From positions 124,001-188,000 of the forward strand of contig NZ_CABPSA010000002.1 of the NCBI RefSeq assembly GCF_902459615.1: DNA of 64,000 nt. The letters run 5' to 3'. Position 1 is the stretch's first letter. Every line of letters begins with the position of its first letter. A program made the position numbers and the translations under genes. Below the pieces are notes generated by a model. It was not told the origin of the DNA. It saw only the letters and a list, made by a program, of their open reading frames with translations, and did not search any database. Shown here piece after piece: positions 56,177-64,000 of this stretch. The DNA comes from Pandoraea commovens. Lineage in GTDB: Bacteria; Pseudomonadota; Gammaproteobacteria; Burkholderiales; Burkholderiaceae.

Positions 56177-57574
56177 ATGTCATCTGTCATCAATACCAAC
56201 ATCTTCTCGACGATCGCCCAGCGTAACCTGAGCACGTCGCAATCCAGCCTGCAAACGTCGATCACGCGTCTGTCGTCGGGCCTGCGCATCAACAGCGCCG
56301 CTGACGATGCCGCCGGTCTGGCCATTACCGACCGTATGACGTCGCAGATCAACGGTCTGACGCAAGCTCAGCGCAATGCCAACGACGGCATCTCGCTGGT
56401 GCAGACCGCTGCTGGCGGCCTGTCGTCGATCTCGGACAACCTGCAACGTATCCGTACGCTGGCAGTGCAAGCAACGAACGCCACGAACTCGGCTTCGGAC
56501 CGCGCCGCTATCGACCAGGAAGTTCAGCAACGTCTGTCGGAAATCACCCGCACGGCACAACAAACGCAGTTCAACGGTCTGTCGGTGCTCAACGGCACGA
56601 TGGGCACGGCGAACTTCCAGGTTGGCGCTAACGCCGGCCAGTCGATCTCGGTCTCGCTGAGCCAGAACATGGGCGCCGGCTCGATCGGTGGCGTTGCTCT
56701 GGCAACGGCAACGACGGCTGCCAAGTTCGGTTCGATCACGCTCGACGCCGCCAACTCGATCTCGGTCGGTGGCACGGCAGTTGCGAACGGCACGTACAAC
56801 ACGGCAGCCGACCTGGCCGCCGCGATCAACACGGCCGCTGGCACGAACATCGCCGCCGCTAACGCGACGACGGGTGAAATCGACTTCACCAACACGACCG
56901 CTGCTGCGATCAACATGACGACGACCGGCCTGACCGGCGTCACCGTCCCGGCCACCCTGGCTGCTACGACGGGTACGGGTTCGTCGACCGGCGTGAAGAC
57001 GGCTCTGTCGCCGCTGACCCTGACGGGCACCGACCTGACGCTGCAAGCCGCTGGCTCGGCCACGGCTACGTCGATCACCGGCACGTTCAAGACCGTGGGC
57101 GAACTGGCTGACGCCATCAGCGCCAGCGGCAGCGGCGTGACGGCATTCGTCGACTCGACCGGCAAGCTGAACCTGGTTTCGAGCCAGAACTTCACGGTCG
57201 GTGGCACCGCCGCCAAGCTGACGCAAATCGGCGTGGCAGCAGGCAGCTCGGCAGTGAGCGGCAGCCTCTCGACGGCTAACGCACTGACGGTTGACTCGGC
57301 TACCAAGCTGGTCGCTCAGATCGACGCCGCCATCGGCACGGCTGACTCGTTCAACGCAACGCTGGGCGCAATTCAAAACCGCTTCCAGTCGGCTGTGAGC
57401 AACCTGTCGGCAACGACGCAAAACCTGACCTCGGCACGTTCGGGCGTTCAGGACACGGACTACGCAGCGGAAACGGCTAACATGACCCGCTCGCAGATCC
57501 TGCAACAAGCGGGTATCTCGATGCTGTCGCAAGCTAACCAGCTGCCGCAGCAAGTGCTCAAGCTCCTCCAGTAA
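56177..57574 (+). CDS. fliC: flagellin
   Basis: The 465-residue protein has the conserved N-terminal D0/D1 domain (SSVINTNIFSTIAQRN, LSSGLRINSAADDAAGLAI) and C-terminal D1/D0 (ILQQAGISMLSQANQLPQQVLKLLQ). The central ~200 residues are Ala/Thr/Gly-rich variable surface, with no Cys. It is the filament subunit, exported through the flagellar type III system. A sigma-28 promoter and strong ribosome site precede it, and a terminator follows. Confidence 0.97.
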   Translation: MSSVINTNIFSTIAQRNLSTSQSSLQTSITRLSSGLRINSAADDAAGLAITDRMTSQINGLTQAQRNANDGISLVQTAAGGLSSISDNLQRIRTLAVQATNATNSASDRAAIDQEVQQRLSEITRTAQQTQFNGLSVLNGTMGTANFQVGANAGQSISVSLSQNMGAGSIGGVALATATTAAKFGSITLDAANSISVGGTAVANGTYNTAADLAAAINTAAGTNIAAANATTGEIDFTNTTAAAINMTTTGLTGVTVPATLAATTGTGSSTGVKTALSPLTLTGTDLTLQAAGSATATSITGTFKTVGELADAISASGSGVTAFVDSTGKLNLVSSQNFTVGGTAAKLTQIGVAAGSSAVSGSLSTANALTVDSATKLVAQIDAAIGTADSFNATLGAIQNRFQSAVSNLSATTQNLTSARSGVQDTDYAAETANMTRSQILQQAGISMLSQANQLPQQVLKLLQ

Positions 57575-57624
57575 TACCGGAGTAGTGCTTGACACACCCG
57601 GTGGGCGCGAGTCCGCCGGGTCGA

Positions 57625-57665
57625 CGGCGGCGTCACTGCGAAACGGTGCCGCCGCCGCGTGTTTT
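57625..57665 (+). terminator. rho-independent terminator of fliC
   Basis: CGGCGGC-G-TCAC pairs with GTGC-CGCCGCCG (one mismatch) over an 8-base loop, followed by CGTGTTTT. It separates fliC from fliD. Confidence 0.7.
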
Positions 57666-57730
57666 ACGGGCCATCGCATTTTTGGGCGGTCCGGGTAGCA
57701 ACGATCAATTCAACGGAGTGAGAGCACATC

Positions 57731-59776
57731 ATGGCAACTTCTAACGGACCGGGCACAATTTCCTCCCCAGGGATCGGGTCAGGCCTGGACGTCAATGCAC
57801 TCGTCAAGAGTCTGATGACGCCTGCCACGAACAAGCTCACTCTGCTGCAAAACCAGGAAGCGGCGTACAACACGAAGCTTTCCGCCATCGGCCAGCTGCA
57901 ATCGGCGTTGTCTGCGTTCCAGACCTCACTCAACACGCTCTCCAGCGCTTCGCAGTTCCTGCAAGTCGCAGCGGCAGTCGGCGACAACACGATCCTGTCG
58001 GCCACCGCCGACTCGACGGCCAACGTCAGCCAGTGGTCCATCGCCGTCTCGCAGCTCGCTCAGGCGCAAAGTCTGACCACATCGGGCTTTTCGAGCCAGA
58101 CGAGTACGATCGGCACGGGCACGTCGACCAAGGTGACGATCACCCTTGGCACGATCACGGGCGGCACGCTGACGGACGGTAAATATTCGGGCGCGAGCTT
58201 CGCCGCCAACGCCAGCTCCTCGCCGATCAACCTCACGATCGACAGCACCAACAACTCGCTGACCGGCATTCGCGACGCGATCAACGCGCAGAACGGCGAC
58301 GCCGTAGCGACGATCGTCAACGACGGCAGCGGCACGCCTTATCGTCTCGTGCTCACCTCGAAGACGACGGGCCAGAACATGAGCATGAAGGTCGATGTGG
58401 CCGCTGGCGGCGACCCTACGGTCACCAACCTGCTCGCCAACGATCCGACCGGCACGCAAAACCTGACGCAAACGAGCGCCGCGCAAAACGCTAACCTGAC
58501 CATCAACGGTCTGGCGGTTACCAGCGCCACGAACACTGTGACCAAATCGGTCACCGGCGTCACGCTCAATCTGACGAAGGTCGGCTCGACCACGGTGACG
58601 ACCAGCCGCAACTCTGCGGCCGTCACGCAAGCCGTGCAGTCGTTCGCCTCGGCTTACAACACGCTGCAATCGACGATCGGCAAACTCACCGCGTTCGACT
58701 CGGCCGGTAACGGCGCGAACAACGGTCCGCTGATCGGCGACTCGACGGTTCAGCTCGTGCAGAACCGTCTGACCCAGATTCTGAACGGCAAGCTGCCGGG
58801 CGTCGGCTCGACGGGCCTCGCATCGCTCGCGCAGGTTGGCGTGGGCTTTAACAAGGACGGCACGCTGTCCGTCGACACCACCGCCTTGAACAAGGCGATG
58901 AACTCGACGAACGGCTTCAACGCGCTCGCCTCGCTGTTCGCGACCAACGGTCAGACGACCGACAGTCTGGTGAGCTTCACCAGCTCGACGAACGCGACGC
59001 AGCCGGGCCAGTACGGCATCAACATTTCGCAGGCCGCCACGCAAGGCACCACCACCGGCGCGATCACGCTGGGTGCGACGACCACGATTGCCGCTGGCAG
59101 CAACGAACTTCAGATCTCGCTCGATGGCAACATCGCCAGCGTGCTGATCCCGCCGGGCACTTATACGCAGGACAAGCTGGCCTCGGCCATTCAGTCCGCG
59201 ATCAACGGCAACAGCAAGTTCACCACTGCCCAGTCGGGCGTGTCGGTGGCGTCGAACAACGGCATTCTGACGATCACGTCGAACCGTTACGGCTCGGCGT
59301 CGAAAGTGATCGTCACAGGTGGCTCGGCCTACAACCAACTGTTCAACGGCAACAACACCACGACCGGGCTGGACGTCGTCGGCACCATCGGCGGTTTCAC
59401 CGCAGTCGGTAGCGGTCAGACCCTTACCGGCGCCGCAGGCACCCCGATCGACGGCCTCAAGGTCACGGTGTCGGGCACGGCCACGGGCAATCGCGGCAAC
59501 ATCGGCTTCTCACAGGGCTTCGCATCGCTGCTGAACACGCAGGTCGGCGACTTCCTGAGCGCCAAGGGCGCGGTGACAAGCGCGACGAACAACCTGAACA
59601 CGTCGATCAAGCAGATCAAGCAGCAGGAAACCGACTGGCAAGACCAGATGACGCAGATGCAGAACCGTTATCTGGCGCAGTTCACGGCGCTCGACGCGAC
59701 GATGGCTAAGCTCCAGAACACCAGCGACTACCTCAAGCAGGTGCTCGGCGGTTCTTCTTCCTCGTCTTCGAAGTAA
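57731..59776 (+). CDS. fliD: flagellar filament cap protein
   Basis: The 681-residue protein starts with the FliD N-domain (SSPGIGSGLDVNALVKSLM) and ends with the FliD C-domain and coiled tail (NNLNTSIKQIKQQETDWQDQMTQMQNRYLAQFTALD). It caps the filament and folds flagellin subunits. It is longer than many FliD (~450-550), because the Thr/Asn/Gly-rich central domains are expanded. It begins the fliD-fliS-fliT cluster, 156 bases after fliC. Confidence 0.93.
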   Translation: MATSNGPGTISSPGIGSGLDVNALVKSLMTPATNKLTLLQNQEAAYNTKLSAIGQLQSALSAFQTSLNTLSSASQFLQVAAAVGDNTILSATADSTANVSQWSIAVSQLAQAQSLTTSGFSSQTSTIGTGTSTKVTITLGTITGGTLTDGKYSGASFAANASSSPINLTIDSTNNSLTGIRDAINAQNGDAVATIVNDGSGTPYRLVLTSKTTGQNMSMKVDVAAGGDPTVTNLLANDPTGTQNLTQTSAAQNANLTINGLAVTSATNTVTKSVTGVTLNLTKVGSTTVTTSRNSAAVTQAVQSFASAYNTLQSTIGKLTAFDSAGNGANNGPLIGDSTVQLVQNRLTQILNGKLPGVGSTGLASLAQVGVGFNKDGTLSVDTTALNKAMNSTNGFNALASLFATNGQTTDSLVSFTSSTNATQPGQYGINISQAATQGTTTGAITLGATTTIAAGSNELQISLDGNIASVLIPPGTYTQDKLASAIQSAINGNSKFTTAQSGVSVASNNGILTITSNRYGSASKVIVTGGSAYNQLFNGNNTTTGLDVVGTIGGFTAVGSGQTLTGAAGTPIDGLKVTVSGTATGNRGNIGFSQGFASLLNTQVGDFLSAKGAVTSATNNLNTSIKQIKQQETDWQDQMTQMQNRYLAQFTALDATMAKLQNTSDYLKQVLGGSSSSSSK

Positions 59777-59791
59777 GCGGGGCAAAGAGTC

Positions 59792-60226
59792 ATGTACGGT
59801 CAGAACGCCGCCAATGCGTATCGCAAAGTCGGGCTCGAAACCGGCGTCGTCGCCGCGAGCCCGCACCAGCTCATCGTGATGCTGTTCGACGGTGCCAAGG
59901 CTGCGCTCACCAAAGCCCGCATTCACTTCGAAGCTGGCCATATCGTCGAGCGCGGGCAAGCCATCTCGAAAGCCATCGAGATCATCGGCGGTCTGCGCGA
60001 TGGTTTGAATATGGAAGTCGGCGGGGAACTGTCGCGCAATTTGCGTGATCTCTACGACTACATGGGGCGACGTCTTCTCGAAGCTAACCTCGAGAACAAC
60101 GTAGCCAAGATTCAAGAAGTCGACACCCTGCTCGAGACAATTGCATCGGCCTGGCGAGCGATCGCCCCGGCTGCCGGCACGGGTGCCCCCGCCGCGCAGG
60201 CGGGCACCGGAGTGCGCTATGAATGA
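59792..60226 (+). CDS. fliS: flagellin export chaperone
   Basis: The 144-residue protein has the FliS pattern (YRKVGLETGVVAASPHQLIVMLFDGAKAAL; YDYMGRRLLEANLENNVAKIQEV). FliS binds the flagellin C-terminus and prevents premature assembly. It lies 15 bases after fliD and overlaps the next gene by eight bases. Confidence 0.94.
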   Translation: MYGQNAANAYRKVGLETGVVAASPHQLIVMLFDGAKAALTKARIHFEAGHIVERGQAISKAIEIIGGLRDGLNMEVGGELSRNLRDLYDYMGRRLLEANLENNVAKIQEVDTLLETIASAWRAIAPAAGTGAPAAQAGTGVRYE

Positions 60227-60557
60227 AGCCACGACTTTGCTGAACTGCTACGAAAGTATTGCCGGTCTCACGGAGCGCATGCTCGGTGTGGCGCGCGATG
60301 GCGACTGGGATGCCCTCATCGATCTCGAGACGCAGTATCGCGCACAGGTCGACTCGATCAAGCAACTCGACGCCGATCTGCCGTTGTCCGACGACGAGCG
60401 TACGCGCAAGCACGCCATCATCCGCCGCATTCTGGCCGACGATGCTGCCATTCGCGATCTCGCGGTGCCCCATCTGGCGCACCTGGACGCCATGATCAAC
60501 AGCACGCGCCGTCAACGTGCCCTGCACGAAGTCTACGGCCTGAACCTGGGCGCCTGA
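60219..60557 (+). CDS. fliT: flagellar export chaperone FliT
   Basis: The 112-residue helical protein follows fliS and overlaps its end by eight bases, the standard position of fliT. It has alternating helices (YESIAGLTERMLGVARDGDWDALIDLETQY) and a C-terminal helix, as in FliT, which chaperones FliD and can inhibit FlhDC. The family is poorly conserved, so position weighs heavily. Confidence 0.82.
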   Translation: MNEATTLLNCYESIAGLTERMLGVARDGDWDALIDLETQYRAQVDSIKQLDADLPLSDDERTRKHAIIRRILADDAAIRDLAVPHLAHLDAMINSTRRQRALHEVYGLNLGA

Positions 60558-60598
60558 CGCGCGCCGCGCGTCACATCGCCCGCATTTCGGAGTAAGGC

Positions 60599-62002
60599 AT
60601 GGCCGGTCTCGACTCGGTTCTGGCCACGACACTCGCACGGCGGCTCGACACATTACTCGGCGTGGGGGTGTCTTCGACGACCGCGCCCAACGCCGTCGCC
60701 GGTTCACAGCCGACGGGCGACGCCACTTCCGCACTCGGCGACCTCGCCACCAAGACCTCACCCACAGCCGTCGCGCTGGGCAATGCAACGTCGCAAACGG
60801 CCGCGCGTGTCCCCACGCCGGTTCAGCAGGCGACGCTGTCCGCCGCTGCGCGCACCATCGATACCATTCTGCGTCTTGCCCCCGACTCGCCCGGCCCCGT
60901 GCAGGCGAGCGCGCCGGTGTGGCCTGCGGCACCCGGCACAGGCGCTCCGGCGCTGGCACCGCTCGTTGCTGCCGCGCTGAAGGAAGCGTTGTCGGCGAGT
61001 GGCCTCTTCTATGAATCGCATCTGTCGCAATGGGCCTCGGGCAGCCGCTCGTTCGAGCAGTTGCAGGCCGAGCCGCAGTTGCGCTGGCCAGCGTCCGCCA
61101 ATCTTGCCGCGCAGTTGCGTGCGGCCGGTGCGGATGCCACGTTGCCCGGGCCCGGGCCGCTGACGCGCCTGCTCGGCCCGGCAGGCGGCGAGGCTGCGCT
61201 GGCCACTGGCTGGCCGACGTTGAGTCCGTCCGCCCTGGCACCGTCCCTGCCGTCGGCCACGCCGAATCCCACACCCGGCCAGCACGGCACGCCCCCCGCT
61301 CAGGGCGATACCAGCGACGGTGGACTGCGCGCCAGTGCGAATCTTCCGAACACGGCGACTGCGCTTGCGCACGCCGCAAGCGTGGCGCATACGACAAGCA
61401 GCGTGCTGCCGACGGGACATGACGGCGGCGATGCCTCGCTGGCGGCAAGTGGCACGTCGGCGAACGCACAACAGCACGGTGCGGCGGGTGCGATTGCGGC
61501 CGTCGCGAATACGCCAGCGGAGAGCGTGACGCTGGTCCGTCAGCAACTCGACATGCTGGTCAATCCGCAGTTTCAGTGGAACGGTATGGCATGGCCCGGC
61601 GCGCCGATGGAGTGGCGCGTCGAAGAGCGTCCCGGACAGCAAGCGCCGGGCGAGGCCGCTGCGCCGTCGACGTGGCATACGCATTTGCGTCTGACGCTGC
61701 CGTCACTGGGCACCATCGACGTCACGCTGGGCTTATCGGGTCAGCAGTTGCAGGCACGCCTGCTCACCGACTCGACGGCGTCGACAGATGTACTGTCGAA
61801 CGAAGGCGAAGACCTGCGCCACCGGCTGGCGGCCGTCGGCCTGATCGCGAGTCAGTTGTCGTTCGGCGCGTTGGACGAAGCCGGTGAGGTCGCGGCGCAG
61901 GGGGATACCACGGTGCCCAGCGTGTCACCCGCCGATGTTGAAGTCGCAGCGTTACCCGTACCCGTGACAGATACCCCGCCGCAAACCGGAGGTGAGGCAT
62001 GA
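60599..62002 (+). CDS. fliK: flagellar hook-length control protein FliK-like
   Basis: The 467-residue protein has a low-complexity Ala/Pro-rich N-terminal two thirds and a C-terminal domain (~365-455) of the Flg_hook type (LRLTLPSLGTIDVTLGLSGQQLQARLL...LRHRLAAVGL). FliK measures hook length and switches export substrate. It is placed with the late genes rather than a basal-body operon, so it may be a FliK-like paralogue. CGGAGTAAGGC precedes the ATG. Confidence 0.75.
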   Translation: MAGLDSVLATTLARRLDTLLGVGVSSTTAPNAVAGSQPTGDATSALGDLATKTSPTAVALGNATSQTAARVPTPVQQATLSAAARTIDTILRLAPDSPGPVQASAPVWPAAPGTGAPALAPLVAAALKEALSASGLFYESHLSQWASGSRSFEQLQAEPQLRWPASANLAAQLRAAGADATLPGPGPLTRLLGPAGGEAALATGWPTLSPSALAPSLPSATPNPTPGQHGTPPAQGDTSDGGLRASANLPNTATALAHAASVAHTTSSVLPTGHDGGDASLAASGTSANAQQHGAAGAIAAVANTPAESVTLVRQQLDMLVNPQFQWNGMAWPGAPMEWRVEERPGQQAPGEAAAPSTWHTHLRLTLPSLGTIDVTLGLSGQQLQARLLTDSTASTDVLSNEGEDLRHRLAAVGLIASQLSFGALDEAGEVAAQGDTTVPSVSPADVEVAALPVPVTDTPPQTGGEA

Positions 62003-62370
62003 CGTTGCCACCGGAACGCCGCACTGCGGTCGCCCTCGCCTACGGCGCAAAGGATTCCGCCCCGCGTGTCGTCGCGAAGGGTTACGGCCTGCTGGCCGAG
62101 ACCATCGTGCGCACGGCACGCGAGCATGGCCTGTACGTGCACGAGTCGCCGGAGCTGGTGAGTCTGCTGATGCAGGTCGACCTCGATCAGCGTATTCCCG
62201 CACAGCTGTATCAGGCAGTCGCCGAGCTGCTGGCATGGCTCTACAAGCTGGAAGCCGGACGCGGCGGCAAACCGCCCCCGCTCCCCCCGGGCATCCTGCC
62301 CCCGGAAGTCCCGGCCGACGCATCCGCCGAAAACCCGCCACGACTCCCCGCCTCACCCCCGTCCGCCTGA
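61999..62370 (+). CDS. FlhB C-terminal-domain paralogue (EscU/YscU-like)
   Basis: The 123-residue protein matches the cytoplasmic switch domain of FlhB (RTAVALAYGAKDSAPRVVAKG, IPAQLYQAVAELLAWLYKLE) but has no membrane part. The autocleavage site NPTH is replaced by PPERRTA, so it cannot self-cleave in the usual way. The gene overlaps fliK (ATGA) and follows the usual partner arrangement of FliK-FlhX. The Pro-rich tail is unusual. Confidence 0.8.
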   Translation: MTLPPERRTAVALAYGAKDSAPRVVAKGYGLLAETIVRTAREHGLYVHESPELVSLLMQVDLDQRIPAQLYQAVAELLAWLYKLEAGRGGKPPPLPPGILPPEVPADASAENPPRLPASPPSA

Positions 62371-62389
62371 CACCGCAAGCGCTAGGTCG

Positions 62390-62418
62390 CGCCATACACG
62401 CTTGATGCGTGTGTGGCG
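62390..62418 (+). terminator. hairpin ending the fliD-S-T-K operon
   Basis: CGCCATACACGC and GCGTGTGTGGCG form a 12-base stem (one G-T) around TTGAT, 20 bases after the last flagellar stop. A second hairpin, GCGAGT with ACTCGC (62443-62461), is followed by TTGATTTT. Together they probably end the transcript and mark the edge of the flagellar block. Confidence 0.55.
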
Positions 62419-62603
62419 TGAAGCTTCCGAATTGCACTCCATGCGAGTGCGTGCTACTCGCTTGATTTTCCGAGGTATTTGACGTTGCTGACGCGTCGGG
62501 ATTCGACACGCCCGTCTCGTCGTTTGCACAGGTCAATAGCATGAGTCTTCGGACGTTCACGCGAAACGCCCGTCTCTCCAGACAGCTTTCTTGACCGAAG
62601 ACT

Positions 62604-63038
62604 ATGCAACTCATCTCTTTTCCCGACGCTCGTCGGTCCGGCGCAATGCCTTGCGCCTCACATTTCATGTCCCCGCCTATGCCGACGCTTTCGCACGACG
62701 CATTTCTCGATTGGATTGCCGCAGAGAAATCCGGCGTGTTCGCGATATCAGAGGCGGAATTCTGGCGAATCGAAGTCATCGTCGACGATGAGATTCGACT
62801 GCTGGCGGATACGACATCGACTGCCGCAAGAGCCTTTGCGACGTTGAGCGACGTCTCCGATTTCCTGCTCGCCCTGGGCATCAACGAATTCTCCGTGATC
62901 CCGAATCCTTCGGCGTTACGCGCCGCGGACTATGACAACTGGGTCTTGCAGGCGATTCAGGAAGCCGTTCGCGAAGCGGATGCCCCCGATACGAAGTGGG
63001 TTGCTAACGACGAGGTTGAGGAAGCGACCAAAACCTGA
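62604..63038 (+). CDS. hypothetical 144-residue protein
   Basis: I do not recognise a family. The middle (SEAEFWRIEVIVDDEIRLLAD, LSDVSDFLLALGINEF) is a compact alpha/beta pattern, and the acidic end WVLQAIQEAVREADAP...WVANDEVEEATKT resembles the tail of antitoxin-like or RHH-adjacent proteins. It has no signal or membrane helix. The start is uncertain (ATGs at 62604, 62646, 62667, 62679) and lacks a good ribosome site. It lies 96 bases before the ATPase gene in the same direction, suggesting a two-gene unit. Composition is less GC-rich than the flagellar genes. Confidence 0.5.
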   Translation: MQLISFPDARRSGAMPCASHFMSPPMPTLSHDAFLDWIAAEKSGVFAISEAEFWRIEVIVDDEIRLLADTTSTAARAFATLSDVSDFLLALGINEFSVIPNPSALRAADYDNWVLQAIQEAVREADAPDTKWVANDEVEEATKT

Positions 63039-63134
63039 TCGAGGGCAATCACGAGCGATCCCGATCGTCTGGAGTGCCATGGCGCTACAGCCAAACACAA
63101 CGCTTTGCTTACCTCTTTTTAGAACCCCATCGCA

Positions 63135-64000
63135 ATGGACGGCATCTTAAGCCCCTTTAATCCCGGCGCTGGCGCAGCCCCACCCGCCCTGACCGGTCGC
63201 GATGACATCCGCGAGGAGGTTCGAATTTGTATCGAACGCCTTCGTATCGGGCGGCATGCCAATGGTCAATTGCTAGTCGGACTTCGCGGCGTTGGCAAGA
63301 CCGTTTTGCTTGAACGATTGCTATACGAGGCCGAGCAACGTGACTCGATTACGCTTCGGCTCGAAGCGCCGGAATTCAAATCGTTGCCCGCTTCACTCGC
63401 TCCGGCGCTACGCGTCGCTTTGCTTCGCATGAACAGAATGCGGAGCGCAGAAGACGCCGTCACCCGAGGGCTGCGAGCACTCGCGGGCTTCGTGACGGGA
63501 CTGAAAGTATCGTTCGGCGATATTGAAGTCGGAATGGATTACCCTCCGGAGCCCGGACTGGCCGACTGTGGCGATCTGGAGTTGGATCTTTGCGCATTGA
63601 TGGTTGAAGCGGGGCGTGCAGCCCGCGCCGCGCAAACGGTGCTTGCAATCTTCATCGACGAGTTTCAGGGGATGCCGCAGCGCGAGTTGTCTTCGCTGTT
63701 GTACGCCCTTCATCGATGCACCCAGCTTCAGTTGCCGGTCATTCTTATCGGCGCAGGGCTTCCACCAATGATCAAGCACATTGGCGACGCCAAGTCCTAC
63801 GCCGAGCGGATGTTCGATGTCCATCGCCTTGGACCGCTTACGCTGGAAGCCGCTCGAGATGCGATCACCGAGCCTGCCGCTCAGGCGGGTGTCGCGATTC
63901 AGCCAGCCGCACTTGACGCCATCGTCGAGCAGTCGGGGGCTTACCCATACTTCCTGCAACAGTGGGGAAAGCTCACGTGGCGAGCGGCAAGCGTGAGCCC
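63135..64000 (+). CDS. AAA/STAND-like ATPase, N-terminal part
   Basis: At least 288 residues are visible; the gene runs past the window. Residue 20 onward reads TGRDDIREEV, typical of these ATPases, then Walker A GLRGVGKT (49-56), an insertion with LRALAGFVTGLKV, Walker B AIFIDEFQ (171-178) and sensor region GAGLPPMIKHIG, followed by a winged-helix-like lid (LTLEAARDAI). Many such ATPases sit in defence or partner-protein operons, but a function cannot be assigned. A stop codon lies 15 bases before the ATG, so this is the true start. Confidence 0.75.
   Translation, partial: MDGILSPFNPGAGAAPPALTGRDDIREEVRICIERLRIGRHANGQLLVGLRGVGKTVLLERLLYEAEQRDSITLRLEAPEFKSLPASLAPALRVALLRMNRMRSAEDAVTRGLRALAGFVTGLKVSFGDIEVGMDYPPEPGLADCGDLELDLCALMVEAGRAARAAQTVLAIFIDEFQGMPQRELSSLLYALHRCTQLQLPVILIGAGLPPMIKHIGDAKSYAERMFDVHRLGPLTLEAARDAITEPAAQAGVAIQPAALDAIVEQSGAYPYFLQQWGKLTWRAASVS

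Noticed and set aside
56180-57679. 499-residue open frame opposite fliC
   Set aside because: It is antisense to the flagellin gene, Arg-rich and without any domain; a composition artefact.

Overview
The window looks like chromosomal DNA from a Burkholderiaceae beta-proteobacterium. The base composition is GC-rich with strong GC3. The gene set (SorAB sulfite dehydrogenase, trifunctional PutA with PutP, gcvTHP behind a tandem glycine riboswitch, Rep-type helicase, cytochrome c5, fliC-D-S-T-K) fits Burkholderia, Paraburkholderia or Pandoraea. I lean weakly towards Pandoraea but cannot prove the genus from sequence alone. No replication origin, insertion sequence, integrase or CRISPR array was seen.

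Layout. 0-1.4 kb: the end of a metallo-beta-lactamase-fold hydrolase, a DEDDh exonuclease and an ArsC-type reductase. 1.5-4.2 kb: a convergent, 3'-overlapping pair, a leucine-rich-repeat protein resembling bacterial effectors and a 577-residue protein of unknown family with an HExxH motif. 4.5-9.4 kb: a dienelactone hydrolase/NTF2-like fusion, a TonB-C-like lipoprotein, hydroxypyruvate isomerase, a CoA-binding protein and an HSL-type esterase. 9.6-16.5 kb: a PheC-like dehydratase/binding protein, hemE, priA and sorAB. 16.6-25.6 kb is an amino-acid block: putA, putP, a branched-chain amino-acid binding protein and an AGCS symporter. 25.9-30.2 kb holds two tandem PilV/shufflon-type pilus-tip paralogues inserted between that block and sdaA. 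30.4-37 kb: sdaA and the gcvT-gcvH-gcvP operon with its riboswitch. 37-43.3 kb: a zinc-ribbon membrane protein, rep, a metallophosphoesterase, a dihaem cytochrome and tRNA-Arg(CCG). 43.4-48.4 kb: an orphan FlgH-like lipoprotein with a coupled lipoprotein, a BaeSR-like two-component system and a YSC84 lipoprotein. 48.5-53.8 kb: a nitrate/sulfonate/taurine-class ABC importer next to a TctDE-like two-component system. 54-62.4 kb: a NarX/DegS-like kinase and LuxR-type regulator, then the late flagellar genes fliC, fliD, fliS, fliT, fliK and an FlhB-tail paralogue. 62.6-64 kb: a small unknown protein and a STAND/AAA-like ATPase that runs off the window, with a composition unlike the flagellar genes.

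How it works together. Much of the left and centre is amino-acid catabolism: proline uptake and oxidation to glutamate, serine deamination, and glycine cleavage controlled by glycine-sensing RNA. An inverted pair of GTTGCA sites in front of putA suggests autoregulation by its own ribbon-helix-helix domain. The right part is motility: a sigma-28 promoter precedes fliC, and a perfect FNR-type box lies upstream of the neighbouring two-component system, suggesting an oxygen or redox input.

The most interesting points are: (1) the PilV-like tandem duplication, which carries along a decayed copy of the sdaA 3' end and its terminator; (2) the effector-like LRR gene overlapping tail-to-tail with an HExxH protein; (3) the two-gene ATPase locus at the right edge; (4) the GTTGCA inverted repeat before putA; (5) the orphan flgH-lipoprotein pair; (6) the FNR box before the flagella-linked kinase.
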